A DNA stretch of 7,332 nucleotides from Bryobacteraceae bacterium (GCA_025929455.1 JAICMB010000156.1:1-7332), one strand, 5' to 3'; shown: positions 1 through 6,220, numbered from the stretch's first letter. Numbers and translations are program-made. Notes: generated by a model from the letters alone, not told the origin.

Positions 1-1
1 A

Positions 2-376
2 TGTGCGTTCCCGCGGGAGGATGAACGTGAAGCGGACAGCGTTCGCGTCAGCGTCGCATTCGATGGGCCGTTAGCGGGCGTGGTGTGCGTTACGGTGCCG
101 TGGGCGGCGGCCATTTCGTTGGCGGCAGACTTCCTGGGCGCCGTAGACACCGGCGGTGTGACGCGCGACCATACGCGCGAAGTAATGGGCGAAATCGGCA
201 ACATGATCTGCGGTGCGACGCTGACCGCGCTTGCCTCGGACTGTCTGTTCCAGCTTGGTCATCCGGAGGTCAGCATGGTATCGGACGGGGCCTGTGTACC
301 GGCGACGCCCGATCTAGCCCGATCCTACAATTTCTGCGGCGACGTGTTTTCGGTGGCGCTGTCGCTGGAGGCGTAA
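2..376 (+). CDS. CheX-like chemotaxis phosphatase, 5' end cut by window
   Basis: The reading frame is open from the first complete codon at base 2 to a TAA at 374-376, leaving 124 residues; family members are usually about 150-160, so only the N-terminus is missing. Seen in the fragment: a strand-turn pattern F-DG-PLAG (20-26) followed by a V-P-AA-LA stretch, then helix E-I-G-N at 64-67 and a proline at 88. This matches the E-x2-N-x~20-P active-site signature of the CheC/CheX/FliY phosphatase family, in which the Glu and Asn position the water that removes phosphate from CheY-P. It is a soluble cytoplasmic protein with no membrane segment. The PAS-GGDEF cyclase gene follows after three bases, with its ribosome site (GGAGG, 367-371) inside this gene's end, so the two are probably co-transcribed and coupled. 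An internal GTG at 80 would remove the first strand and is unlikely to be the start. The family call is good; the target regulator is unknown. Confidence 0.78.
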   Translation, partial: CAFPREDEREADSVRVSVAFDGPLAGVVCVTVPWAAAISLAADFLGAVDTGGVTRDHTREVMGEIGNMICGATLTALASDCLFQLGHPEVSMVSDGACVPATPDLARSYNFCGDVFSVALSLEA

Positions 377-379
377 AAC

Positions 380-1372
380 ATGGGTATACTCGCGGCCGTT
401 ACATTCGCCTTCGCCGTCGCTGAGTTGGTCGTGGCCGCCGTGCTGTTGCGCCGGGAACGGCGCTCCGCCAACATTGCACGCGCCGAAGCGCGCGCGAGTA
501 GAACACGTCTGGCCGAGATCGAGAAGTTGGCGCATGTGGGCAACTGGGAGTTTGACGTCCTTGCGAATCGCATCCACTGGTCCGACGAGGTGTTCAATAT
601 TTTCGGCTTGCGCGCGGGCGAGCACGAACCGGATTTCGCAGACGTATTGCTGTCCATCGAAGCCGATGACGCGCCGTCGTTCGATCGCGCCATCCAGCAT
701 TGCATGGCTACGGGAGATCCGTATTCACTGGACATGCGCATACACACGCCGGATGGAAGCATACGCCACGTACACGCGCAGGGCTCGGCCGTGCGCGACG
801 AGAGCGGCCGCGTGCACCGCTTGCTTGGCACCATCCTCGATATCACGGAGCGGAAGCGGGCGGAATCGCGCCTCGCACGCGAGGCGACTTGCGATGCGCT
901 CACCGGACTTTTCAACCGGCGTTATCTGCTGTCCCGCATGGAAGACGAGATGCGCCTGAGCCGCGAACGCGGCGCGTTCCTGATGCTTTGCATCTGCGAT
1001 GTCGACGAGTTCAAGCTCATTAACGACACCTTCGGGCATAGCGCCGGGGACGAGGTGCTGCGCCAATTTTCGCGATTGCTGAAGGAATCGGTGCGCAGCG
1101 GCGACGTCGTGGGGCGGCTGGGCGGGGACGAGTTCTGCATCATTTTGCCGGGCGCCAGCGCCAGCCAGGCCAAGGCGTGCGTAGAGCGCATCCGCACTCG
1201 ATTTGAGAACGCGAGCTTCACGTGCCCGTCGGGCTCGCGATACCGTGCTACGGCGACCTTCGGCGTCGCCGGATTTGTATCACCCATGAGCGTGCAACAA
1301 CTTCTCGATGCCGCAGATGCCGCACTATACGAAGCCAAGCAGAGTGGCCGGAACCGCTGTGCAATTGCATAA
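380..1372 (+). CDS. Membrane-anchored PAS-GGDEF diguanylate cyclase
   Basis: Predicted to make cyclic di-GMP from two GTP. The 330-residue protein begins with one hydrophobic segment (about 3-23) followed by a basic RRERR stretch, which places the rest in the cytoplasm. A short helical linker (28-50) leads to a PAS domain (about 51-155: GNWEFD start, PAC-like GTILDITERK end). The GGDEF domain covers about 168-330: DALTGLFNRR (172-181), metal-site D207 and D209, N215/D216 in the nucleotide-binding loop, intact GGDEF at 248-252 and the closing ALYEAKQSGRNR (315-326). An RSGD at 239-242 lies exactly five residues before GGDEF, which is the RxxD inhibitory I-site, so product feedback inhibition is expected. 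There is no EAL or HD-GYP domain. The ATG at 380 is preceded by GGAGG at 367-371 with eight bases of spacing. The PAS ligand cannot be told from sequence. Confidence 0.93.
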   Translation: MGILAAVTFAFAVAELVVAAVLLRRERRSANIARAEARASRTRLAEIEKLAHVGNWEFDVLANRIHWSDEVFNIFGLRAGEHEPDFADVLLSIEADDAPSFDRAIQHCMATGDPYSLDMRIHTPDGSIRHVHAQGSAVRDESGRVHRLLGTILDITERKRAESRLAREATCDALTGLFNRRYLLSRMEDEMRLSRERGAFLMLCICDVDEFKLINDTFGHSAGDEVLRQFSRLLKESVRSGDVVGRLGGDEFCIILPGASASQAKACVERIRTRFENASFTCPSGSRYRATATFGVAGFVSPMSVQQLLDAADAALYEAKQSGRNRCAIA

Positions 1373-1430
1373 CATCGCGCCAGGAACTCTGCTTCGAGCG
1401 CTAGCTTTTTCGCTCACTGGGGGCGGTACG

Positions 1431-2009
1431 ATGGAAGATATGCATTCTGGTCCCGGCAGGGAGGATCGGAACACGCAGTACGCAGTGGTCAGTTACATTC
1501 CGGACCCTCTCGCCGGTTTTCTGGATCGCCTCCGCTGCGAGCTGGTGCCGAACTGTTTCCTTCGTGCCCACATCACTTTGCTGCCGCCACGCTGTCTGAC
1601 GGTAACTTCCGCGCGCGCGCTCGCCCAGATACACGAGGCCGCTTGCTCCATCAATCCGTTTTACGTCGAACTCGACGACGTGTGCGTGTTTCCGAAAACG
1701 GACGTCATTTATATCGGTACCGCCGCCGGATCGCCGGAACTGTCGCAGCTGTACTCGAGGCTACACGCGGGCGTACTGCACGGCGAGCAGCACCATCGCT
1801 ACGTGCCGCACGTAACGCTCGCGCAAAACCTTCACATCGATGAAGTCGATGAACTTCTGCCCGTTGCGAAACAGCAGTGGGCCGCATGGAAGGGGCCGCG
1901 CCGTTTCCGCGTTGAAACGCTTACATTCGTACACAGCGCGAATCATGCGCGCAGTGCGTGGGTCGATGTGGGAGCCGTGCCGCTGACCGCGACCGCGTGT
2001 GTCGCCTAA
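1431..2009 (+). CDS. 2H phosphoesterase / 2'-5' RNA ligase-like protein
   Basis: The 192-residue protein has the two H-x-T motifs that define the 2H phosphoesterase superfamily (LigT/ThpR, CPDase and relatives): HIT at 47-49 within AHITLLPP, and HVT at 127-129 within PHVTLAQ, about 80 residues apart as expected for the two-lobed fold. Known family members hydrolyse 2',3'-cyclic phosphates or join or split 2'-5' RNA bonds; the substrate here is unknown. A strand with VELDDVCVF (79-87) and DVIYIG (91-96) between the motifs fits the fold. The ATG at 1431 was chosen because a purine-rich GGGGGCGG lies just upstream; the frame stays open back to 1308, but that part overlaps the cyclase gene. A second ATG at 1440 is possible. 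The gene follows the cyclase after 58 bases on the same strand and converges on the SDR gene 13 bases further on. It is cytoplasmic, with no signal peptide. Confidence 0.82.
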   Translation: MEDMHSGPGREDRNTQYAVVSYIPDPLAGFLDRLRCELVPNCFLRAHITLLPPRCLTVTSARALAQIHEAACSINPFYVELDDVCVFPKTDVIYIGTAAGSPELSQLYSRLHAGVLHGEQHHRYVPHVTLAQNLHIDEVDELLPVAKQQWAAWKGPRRFRVETLTFVHSANHARSAWVDVGAVPLTATACVA

Positions 2010-2022
2010 ACTCGTTGCGTCT

Positions 2023-2781
2023 CTATTTGCTGCCGCGGGACTCTTGAACCCGCCGGGCCAGCTTTGCCGCGAGTTTACGCGGCGCCAGACGCGTCGATTC
2101 CGCAACCAGCCGGTTTTTCCAGCCCGGAATCACGATATCTTTGCCGGCCATCATCCCATCCACACCGGCCTGCGCAACCGTCCGCGAGTCCATCACGGCC
2201 ATATTGTGAAATAGGCCCGACTCGTCCATACCCGCATGCTCCACAAACTCGGTGCGCGTCGGGCCGGGACAGAGACAGGTGACCGTAACGCCGGTTCCCT
2301 CCAACTCCACTGCAAGCGCTTCCGAAAACGACAGCACGAACGCCTTCGAAGCGTAGTACACGGCCATCAACGGCCCGGGTTGAAACGCGGCCGTCGATGC
2401 CACGTTGAGAATGCGGCCGCGCCGCACCGCAACCATCGCCGGCAGCAGCAGTTTCGTAATTGCCAGCGGAGCCGCGATGTTCACCTGCACCATGTCAAGC
2501 TCACGATCGAGCGGCGTGTCCTGAAACGGCCCATAGCAGCCGAATCCGGCATTGTTCACGAGTACATCGACCGCGCCGGCACGCTCCGCCACCGCCGCAA
2601 TCGCGCCGCGATCGAGCAGGTCCGCCGTCAAAATCCGCGCGTTCCCGATCTCATCCGCGAGCGACCGGAGCCGGTCCTCGCGCCGCGCCACCAGCAGACA
2701 CTCGTACCCGCGCGCGGCCAATAGTCGTGCGATGTCCGCGCCGATGCCGCTGGACGCGCCGATAATGAGTGCGCGCGGCAT
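2023..2781 (-). CDS. SDR-family NAD(P)-dependent oxidoreductase
   Basis: A classical short-chain dehydrogenase/reductase of 252 residues, the usual length. The Rossmann cofactor motif GASSGIG is at 8-14, VNNAG at 75-79, and the catalytic set is complete: N101, S129, Y142 and K146 (YYASK, 142-146). CPGPTRTEF (171-179) is the usual PG-motif loop after the active site. An Arg pair after the second strand (AR-RE, 32-35) hints at NADP preference, which is inference. The C-terminal tail is rich in Arg and Lys (about 231-252). Substrate cannot be assigned. The start ATG directly abuts the ispF stop (TGAATG on the minus strand), with a GGAA ribosome site (2791-2788) six bases before it, so translation is probably coupled to ispF and this is the last gene of the yacL-ispD-ispF operon. 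It may be a passenger gene rather than an isoprenoid enzyme. Confidence 0.93.
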   Translation of the reverse strand: MPRALIIGASSGIGADIARLLAARGYECLLVARREDRLRSLADEIGNARILTADLLDRGAIAAVAERAGAVDVLVNNAGFGCYGPFQDTPLDRELDMVQVNIAAPLAITKLLLPAMVAVRRGRILNVASTAAFQPGPLMAVYYASKAFVLSFSEALAVELEGTGVTVTCLCPGPTRTEFVEHAGMDESGLFHNMAVMDSRTVAQAGVDGMMAGKDIVIPGWKNRLVAESTRLAPRKLAAKLARRVQESRGSK

Positions 2782-3282
2782 TCAGTTTTCCACGCGTTGC
2801 AGAGTAACGATGGCCTGCGCCTCCGCGGAGCGGCCTTCACCTACGGGCCCGACCTTCTCGGCCGTCTTGAACTTCACCGACACGCGGTCCACCTCGATAT
2901 CGACCGCCGCAGCCAGACTCTGCCGGATCCGCTCGCGATACGGCTTCAGCTTCGGACGTTCGAGTATGACTGTCGAATCGATGTTCACCAAGCGAAACCC
3001 GCGTCCGGCCGCCAGGTCGCGCGCATGCCGCAGGAACACCAGACTGTCGCAACCCTTCCAACGATCGTCCGTATCCGGAAAATGCATGCCGATGTCGCCC
3101 AAAGCCGCGGCGCCCAGCAGCGCATCTGTGATCGCGTGCGCGAGCACGTCCGCGTCAGAATGCCCTTCCAGCCCGAATTCGCACTCCACCGCCACCCCGC
3201 CCAGCATTAGCGCGCGCCCGGACGCGATGCGGTGAACGTCCCAGCCCTGGCCCATGCGAACTTCAGCAGCGCCCGCGCTCAA
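2782..3282 (-). CDS. ispF: 2-C-methyl-D-erythritol 2,4-cyclodiphosphate synthase (IspF)
   Basis: Converts CDP-ME 2-phosphate to MEcPP with release of CMP in the MEP isoprenoid pathway; a cytoplasmic homotrimer in known cases. With the TTG start the protein has 166 residues. Zinc ligands by alignment with the E. coli enzyme are D15, H17 (GQGWDVHRI) and H49; the block GHSDADVLAHAITDALLG (40-57) and ALGDIG-HFPDTD (60-72) are diagnostic. The C-terminal block KFKTAEKVGPVGEGRSAEAQ (137-156) replaces the commoner KATTTE-LG-GRGEGIA, a variant still carrying the Lys-Thr-x-Glu pattern. The start is uncertain. TTG at 3282 overlaps the ispD stop (TTGA), but its GGAGG sits only one base away. ATG at 3255 would give 157 residues, near the family length, but would lose the first residues of strand 1. 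The ispF stop abuts the SDR ATG. Confidence 0.95.
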   Translation of the reverse strand: MSAGAAEVRMGQGWDVHRIASGRALMLGGVAVECEFGLEGHSDADVLAHAITDALLGAAALGDIGMHFPDTDDRWKGCDSLVFLRHARDLAAGRGFRLVNIDSTVILERPKLKPYRERIRQSLAAAVDIEVDRVSVKFKTAEKVGPVGEGRSAEAQAIVTLQRVEN

Positions 3283-4007
3283 TCCTCCACCGTCCGCCCC
3301 GCCATTTCCTCCGCCAGGAACATGCGCGCCAAGTTCATATCCGACGGCTTGGTGATCTTAATGTTGCGATCGCTCCCGGGCACCACGCTGATTTCAACGG
3401 ACTCAAGCCGCTCCACCAAGCTCGACTCATCCGTCCCCACAAAGCCATCGCGCGCCGCATTGTCGAACGCCTGCTTCAGCAACTCGCAGCGAAACACCTG
3501 CGGCGTCTGCGTCAGGATCAGCTTCTCGCGTGGAATCGTCGCGCGTACCTTGTTGCGCTGCACCTGCTTGACGGTGTCCACCGGCACAATCCCGACGATT
3601 GCGGCGCCGGCGGTTTCGGCTTCATCGAAGACGCGCTCCAGAATTTCGTGCTCGATAAACGGGCGCACGGCGTCGTGCACCGCAACCAGTTCGGCGGAAT
3701 CGGGCACGCTCGCGAGCGCATGCGCGACGGACTCCTGCCGCGATTCGCCACCCTCCACCAGACGCACCGGCTTCGACAATCGCTGGTGCTGTAACTGTTC
3801 CTCCACCCAGCCCATGTCTTCGGCGCGCAGCGCGACGACAATTTCGCGTACGCGCGGCGATGCGCCAAATTTGCGGATGGTATGCAGCAGAATCGGCAAG
3901 CCTTCGAGCAGCATGAACTGCTTGCGGCTGGTGCCCGCTTTTTCGGGAGACGGCTTGCCCATGCGCGTCCCCAGGCCCGCGGCCGGCAGAATAACCGTAA
4001 CGTTCAT
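3279..4007 (-). CDS. ispD: 2-C-methyl-D-erythritol 4-phosphate cytidylyltransferase (IspD)
   Basis: Transfers CMP from CTP to MEP, giving CDP-ME, the third step of the MEP pathway; cytoplasmic. The 242 residues match the family length. Motifs in order: nucleotide loop LPAAGLGTRMG (7-17), K29 in SRKQF as the catalytic lysine, GGESRQESV (86-94), HDAVRP (111-116), TQTPQ (166-170), TDESSLVE (192-199) and GSDRNIKIT (211-219) near the end. The loop between GTRMG and RKQ is somewhat longer than in E. coli. The ATG at 4007 is the natural start because the hydrophobic first strand follows at once; no strong ribosome site is seen, and the gene may depend on coupling to yacL, whose stop is 15 bases upstream. 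The stop TGA overlaps the TTG start of ispF. IspE, which acts between IspD and IspF, is not encoded in this window. Confidence 0.96.
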   Translation of the reverse strand: MNVTVILPAAGLGTRMGKPSPEKAGTSRKQFMLLEGLPILLHTIRKFGASPRVREIVVALRAEDMGWVEEQLQHQRLSKPVRLVEGGESRQESVAHALASVPDSAELVAVHDAVRPFIEHEILERVFDEAETAGAAIVGIVPVDTVKQVQRNKVRATIPREKLILTQTPQVFRCELLKQAFDNAARDGFVGTDESSLVERLESVEISVVPGSDRNIKITKPSDMNLARMFLAEEMAGRTVED

Positions 4008-4022
4008 TCGTGGTGTCCGATA

Positions 4023-5129
4023 TCAGCCCGCGGCGCCGGAAGTTTTCGCGTCGCCGGGATTGGTGCCGGCCGAAACCGGATCACGCGCCAGGCGCTCCCG
4101 CGTGTCGCCGTGCTGCGGCCGCTCGTGCACGCCGTGAATGCGGTCGTCGAAGCGGCCAAAAATCATTTTACCGGCAGTTGTTTGGAGCACGCTCGTCACC
4201 GACACATCGATCGTGCGCGAAATCATCTTTTTGGCGTTGTCGACAACAACCATGGTGCCGTCGTCGAGGTACGCGACACCCTGGTTGTACTCCTTGCCCT
4301 CTTTCAGAATGAACACCCGCATACTCTCGCCGGGCAGTACCACCGGCTTCATGGCGTTGGCGAGCTCATTAATGTTGAGCACATCGACGCCGTGCAGTTG
4401 CGCAACCTTGTTCAGATTGAAGTCGTTGGTGACGATGGTGCAGTTGTACGCTTTCGCGAGCTCGATCAGCTTCATGTCCACTTCGCGCAGGTTCGGAAAA
4501 TCGTCCTCCACGATCTGGACATTGATGTTGCTCATCTTCTGGATGCGCTGCAAAATGTCGAGACCGCGGCGGCCGCGATTCCGCTTCAGCGAGTCGGCGG
4601 AATCCGCGACGAGCTGTAGCTCGTGCAGAACGAATTGCGGGATGACAAGTGTGCCTTCGAGAAACCCGGTCTCCGCGATATCCGCGATGCGGCCGTCGAT
4701 AATCACGCTGGTGTCCAGGATTTTATATGCCTTCCCGCTTTCCTGCTCACCGCCGAAAAGGCCGCCGAGCGCGCCGAGGTTCAGCATTTCGCCCTTCGAT
4801 GCGCCGATCGCCACCCCTAGATACGTCATCAGAAGCAAGACGGCAACTTCGATAAACGGAACCGGTGTGTTATCGTCCGGCAGCGCGCGCGACAGCACCA
4901 GAGAAACGAACAGCGCGGTCACTACTCCGGCCGCGCCGCCCATTCCGGCGCCCAGCAGGCGCCGGAGAGAAATTTTATGGAGCTGCCATTCCAGCGCGAC
5001 GATCAGTAGCGCCAAGACCGCGCCGGCCGCGCACCCTGCCGCGACCGGCAGTCCGAAGGGCCGCATCAGCCCGCCGGCCGCGGCGAGCGTCAGAATCACT
5101 AGAAATCGCAGGATGAATAGATTAGCCAC
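4023..5129 (-). CDS. YacL-like membrane PIN-TRAM domain protein
   Basis: A 368-residue protein from the GTG at 5129. Four membrane segments come first (about 2-22, 25-48, 58-83, 90-111). A PIN nuclease domain follows (about 137-250), with acidic residues D139 (ILDTS), E170 (LHEL), D218 (REVDMK) and D236 (VTNDF) in the order expected for metal binding. A TRAM RNA-binding domain (about 266-324) and a polar, Arg/Asp-rich tail complete it. This is the architecture of Bacillus YacL, which also lies beside ispD and ispF; its cellular substrate is not established to my knowledge. The frame remains open up to a GTG at 5222, with ATGs at 5195 and 5171. I prefer 5129 because a strong GGAGGG (5142-5137) sits seven bases before it, the first membrane helix begins at once, and the stretch upstream is AT-rich with codons unlike the gene. 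It is probably the first gene of the operon with ispD, ispF and the SDR gene. Confidence 0.9.
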   Translation of the reverse strand: MANLFILRFLVILTLAAAGGLMRPFGLPVAAGCAAGAVLALLIVALEWQLHKISLRRLLGAGMGGAAGVVTALFVSLVLSRALPDDNTPVPFIEVAVLLLMTYLGVAIGASKGEMLNLGALGGLFGGEQESGKAYKILDTSVIIDGRIADIAETGFLEGTLVIPQFVLHELQLVADSADSLKRNRGRRGLDILQRIQKMSNINVQIVEDDFPNLREVDMKLIELAKAYNCTIVTNDFNLNKVAQLHGVDVLNINELANAMKPVVLPGESMRVFILKEGKEYNQGVAYLDDGTMVVVDNAKKMISRTIDVSVTSVLQTTAGKMIFGRFDDRIHGVHERPQHGDTRERLARDPVSAGTNPGDAKTSGAAG

Positions 5130-5136
5130 GAGATCG

Positions 5137-5142
5137 CCCTCC
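5137..5142 (-). promoter_or_regulatory. Ribosome binding site that decides the YacL-like start
   Basis: The minus strand reads GGAGGG here, seven bases before the GTG at 5129-5127. None of the three upstream candidate starts (5222, 5195, 5171) has a comparable site at proper spacing, so this favours the shorter protein. Confidence 0.6.
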
Positions 5143-5173
5143 GGCGGCCAATACGCGCCAATATAGCCCATTG

Positions 5174-5201
5174 AGTATAACACCGCATCGCGCATTCCCA
5201 A
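5174..5201 (-). promoter_or_regulatory. Putative sigma70-type promoter of the yacL-ispD-ispF-SDR operon
   Basis: On the minus strand TTGGGA (5201-5196, four of six matches to TTGACA) is followed after 16 bases by TATACT (5179-5174, five of six matches to TATAAT). Transcription would start near 5167, giving a leader of about 38 bases to the GTG at 5129 and excluding the upstream start codons. It lies in the only AT-rich patch between the two divergent genes. The call rests on hexamer similarity alone. Confidence 0.45.
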
Positions 5202-5222
5202 CGCCGCAGTATCATAAATCAC

Positions 5223-6101
5223 ATGTCCAGCCCGGCCGTAACCGCTTCAGTGCAAATTCGTCCCGCATCGGCTGCCGACGTGGCTCCTTGCGCGCAAATC
5301 TGCTACAACGCGTTTCATGCCATCAGCAGCGAGCACAACTTTCCGTGCGATTTTCCGTCGCCTAGCGCGGCCGTGCAACTGTTCGGCATGCTGGTTGCGC
5401 ATCCCGGTTTATATTGCGTTGTCGCGGAGCGGGACGGCCGCGTGGTGGGCAGCAACTGCCTCGATGAGCGCTCGGCCATAGCGGGTGTCGGCCCCATCAC
5501 CGTGCAGCCCGATGCGCAAAACCACGGCGTCGGGCGCGCGCTCATGGAAGCCGTACTCAATCGCGCTCGCGAGCGCGGATTTGCGGGCGTGCGGCTGTTG
5601 CAGGCTGCGTATCACAACCGTTCTCTGTCGCTCTATACCAAGCTGGGCTTCTCCTCGCGCGAGCCAATCTCGGTTATGCAAGGCCCCGCGATTAAGCGCG
5701 CGATCGAAGGCTGCGTTATCAGACCTGCCGCGGTAACCGATTTAGAAGCGATCAATGAGGTCTGCGAACGCGTGCACGGGCACAATCGCGCGGGCGAGAT
5801 GCGCGACTCCATCGAGCAAGGCACGGCCGTGGTGGTCGAGCGCCAGGGGCGTGTAACCGGCTACGCCTCCCTGCTCGGATTCTTCGGACACGCCGCCGCG
5901 GAATCGAACCTCGATTTAAAGGCGCTCATTGCCGCGGCAGACGGCTTTGCCGGAAGCGGCATTCTCGTGCCCACCCGAAACATGGACTTGTTTAGCTGGT
6001 GCCTCAACAGCGGCCTGCGCGTCGTCTATCCCATGACGCTCATGACCATCGGCCTGTACAACGAACCGGCCGGCGCATACCTACCCTCCATCCTTTATTG
6101 A
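5223..6101 (+). CDS. Tandem-GNAT N-acetyltransferase family protein
   Basis: A 292-residue protein made of two GNAT-like halves. The first (about 10-160) starts with IRPAS-ADV and contains the acetyl-CoA motif A, ITVQPDAQNHGVGRALM (92-108), with the Q-x2-G-x-G pyrophosphate loop at 99-104, followed by LYTKLGF (137-143), the usual closing GNAT strand. The second half (about 164-292) begins with a similar VIRPAAVTDL but has no clear Q/R-x2-G-x-G/A loop, so it probably does not bind acetyl-CoA in the standard way and may be structural or bind the acceptor. The protein ends in a distinctive YLPSILY. The acceptor substrate is unknown. ATG at 5223 is the only sensible start, a little before the domain begins, but no Shine-Dalgarno site precedes it. 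It is divergent from the yacL-like gene and 119 bases before argF on the same strand; argF has its own operator, so the two are likely separate units. Confidence 0.88.
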   Translation: MSSPAVTASVQIRPASAADVAPCAQICYNAFHAISSEHNFPCDFPSPSAAVQLFGMLVAHPGLYCVVAERDGRVVGSNCLDERSAIAGVGPITVQPDAQNHGVGRALMEAVLNRARERGFAGVRLLQAAYHNRSLSLYTKLGFSSREPISVMQGPAIKRAIEGCVIRPAAVTDLEAINEVCERVHGHNRAGEMRDSIEQGTAVVVERQGRVTGYASLLGFFGHAAAESNLDLKALIAAADGFAGSGILVPTRNMDLFSWCLNSGLRVVYPMTLMTIGLYNEPAGAYLPSILY

Positions 6102-6160
6102 CCTGGGGCCCGTAGTCTTTCTGCCTGCCGCCGGCGCCTCCCACTTGCACCCGCCGTGCA

Positions 6161-6198
6161 TCTGTGTGATTATTCATGGTAGTGAATAATTATTCACT
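6161..6198 (+). promoter_or_regulatory. Tandem ARG boxes (putative ArgR operator of argF)
   Basis: Bases 6181-6198 form a perfect 18-base palindrome, AGTGAATAATTATTCACT, that fits every specified position of the E. coli ARG-box consensus (WNTGAATWWWWATTCANW). A second, degenerate box at 6161-6178 fits 12 of 16 specified positions, with an intact ATTCA half, and lies two bases upstream; paired boxes two or three bases apart are the known arrangement for ArgR hexamer binding. The next gene is argF, an arginine biosynthesis gene. AATAAT (6185-6190), five of six matches to a -10 element, lies inside the perfect box, so arginine-bound repressor would block the promoter; I see no good -35 for it. 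ArgR itself is not encoded in this window. Confidence 0.8.
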
Positions 6199-6207
6199 GC
6201 CCTGAAC

Positions 6208-6212
6208 AGGAG
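6208..6212 (+). promoter_or_regulatory. Ribosome binding site of argF
   Basis: AGGAG lies eight bases before the ATG at 6221, between the ARG boxes and the gene. It fixes the argF start. Confidence 0.75.
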
Positions 6213-6220
6213 AACACGCC

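Larger units (their letters stand above)
5130..5222. other. Divergent intergenic region between yacL-like and GNAT genes
   Basis: This stretch of 93 bases holds the putative minus-strand promoter at 5201-5174 and, on the plus strand, a TATAAC (5176-5181) that could be a -10 for the GNAT gene, although no matching -35 is seen. The two -10-like hexamers overlap on opposite strands. An open minus-strand frame crosses the region, but its codons (ATT, TAT, ACT, TTA, TCA) are unlike those of the neighbouring GC-rich genes. Confidence 0.5.

Noticed and set aside
325..915. A 196-residue open frame on the minus strand over the cyclase gene
   Set aside because: Antisense shadow of the PAS-GGDEF gene; Ser/Arg/Ala-rich with no motif.
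1396..1415. Possible terminator hairpin GAGCG-loop-CGCTC after the cyclase gene
   Set aside because: The stem is only five base pairs with a ten-base loop, and the T run lies in the loop rather than after the stem, so it is not a credible terminator.
3232..4137. A 301-residue open frame on the plus strand over ispD
   Set aside because: Antisense shadow of ispD with a Ser/Arg/Thr-rich composition and no domain; ispD has all family motifs.
4138..5166. A 342-residue open frame on the plus strand over the yacL-like gene
   Set aside because: It is antisense to a gene with clear membrane, PIN and TRAM domains, has Ser/Arg/Pro-rich low-complexity composition and no recognisable motif. Long antisense frames are common in GC-rich DNA.
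6102..6160. Possible terminator or small RNA between the GNAT gene and the ARG boxes
   Set aside because: There are short GC palindromes (GGGCCC-like and GGCGCC) but no stable stem followed by T residues.
6145..6173. TTGCAC-17-GATTAT as the argF promoter
   Set aside because: Only three and four matches to the -35 and -10 consensus; too weak to list, although it would also overlap the upstream ARG box.
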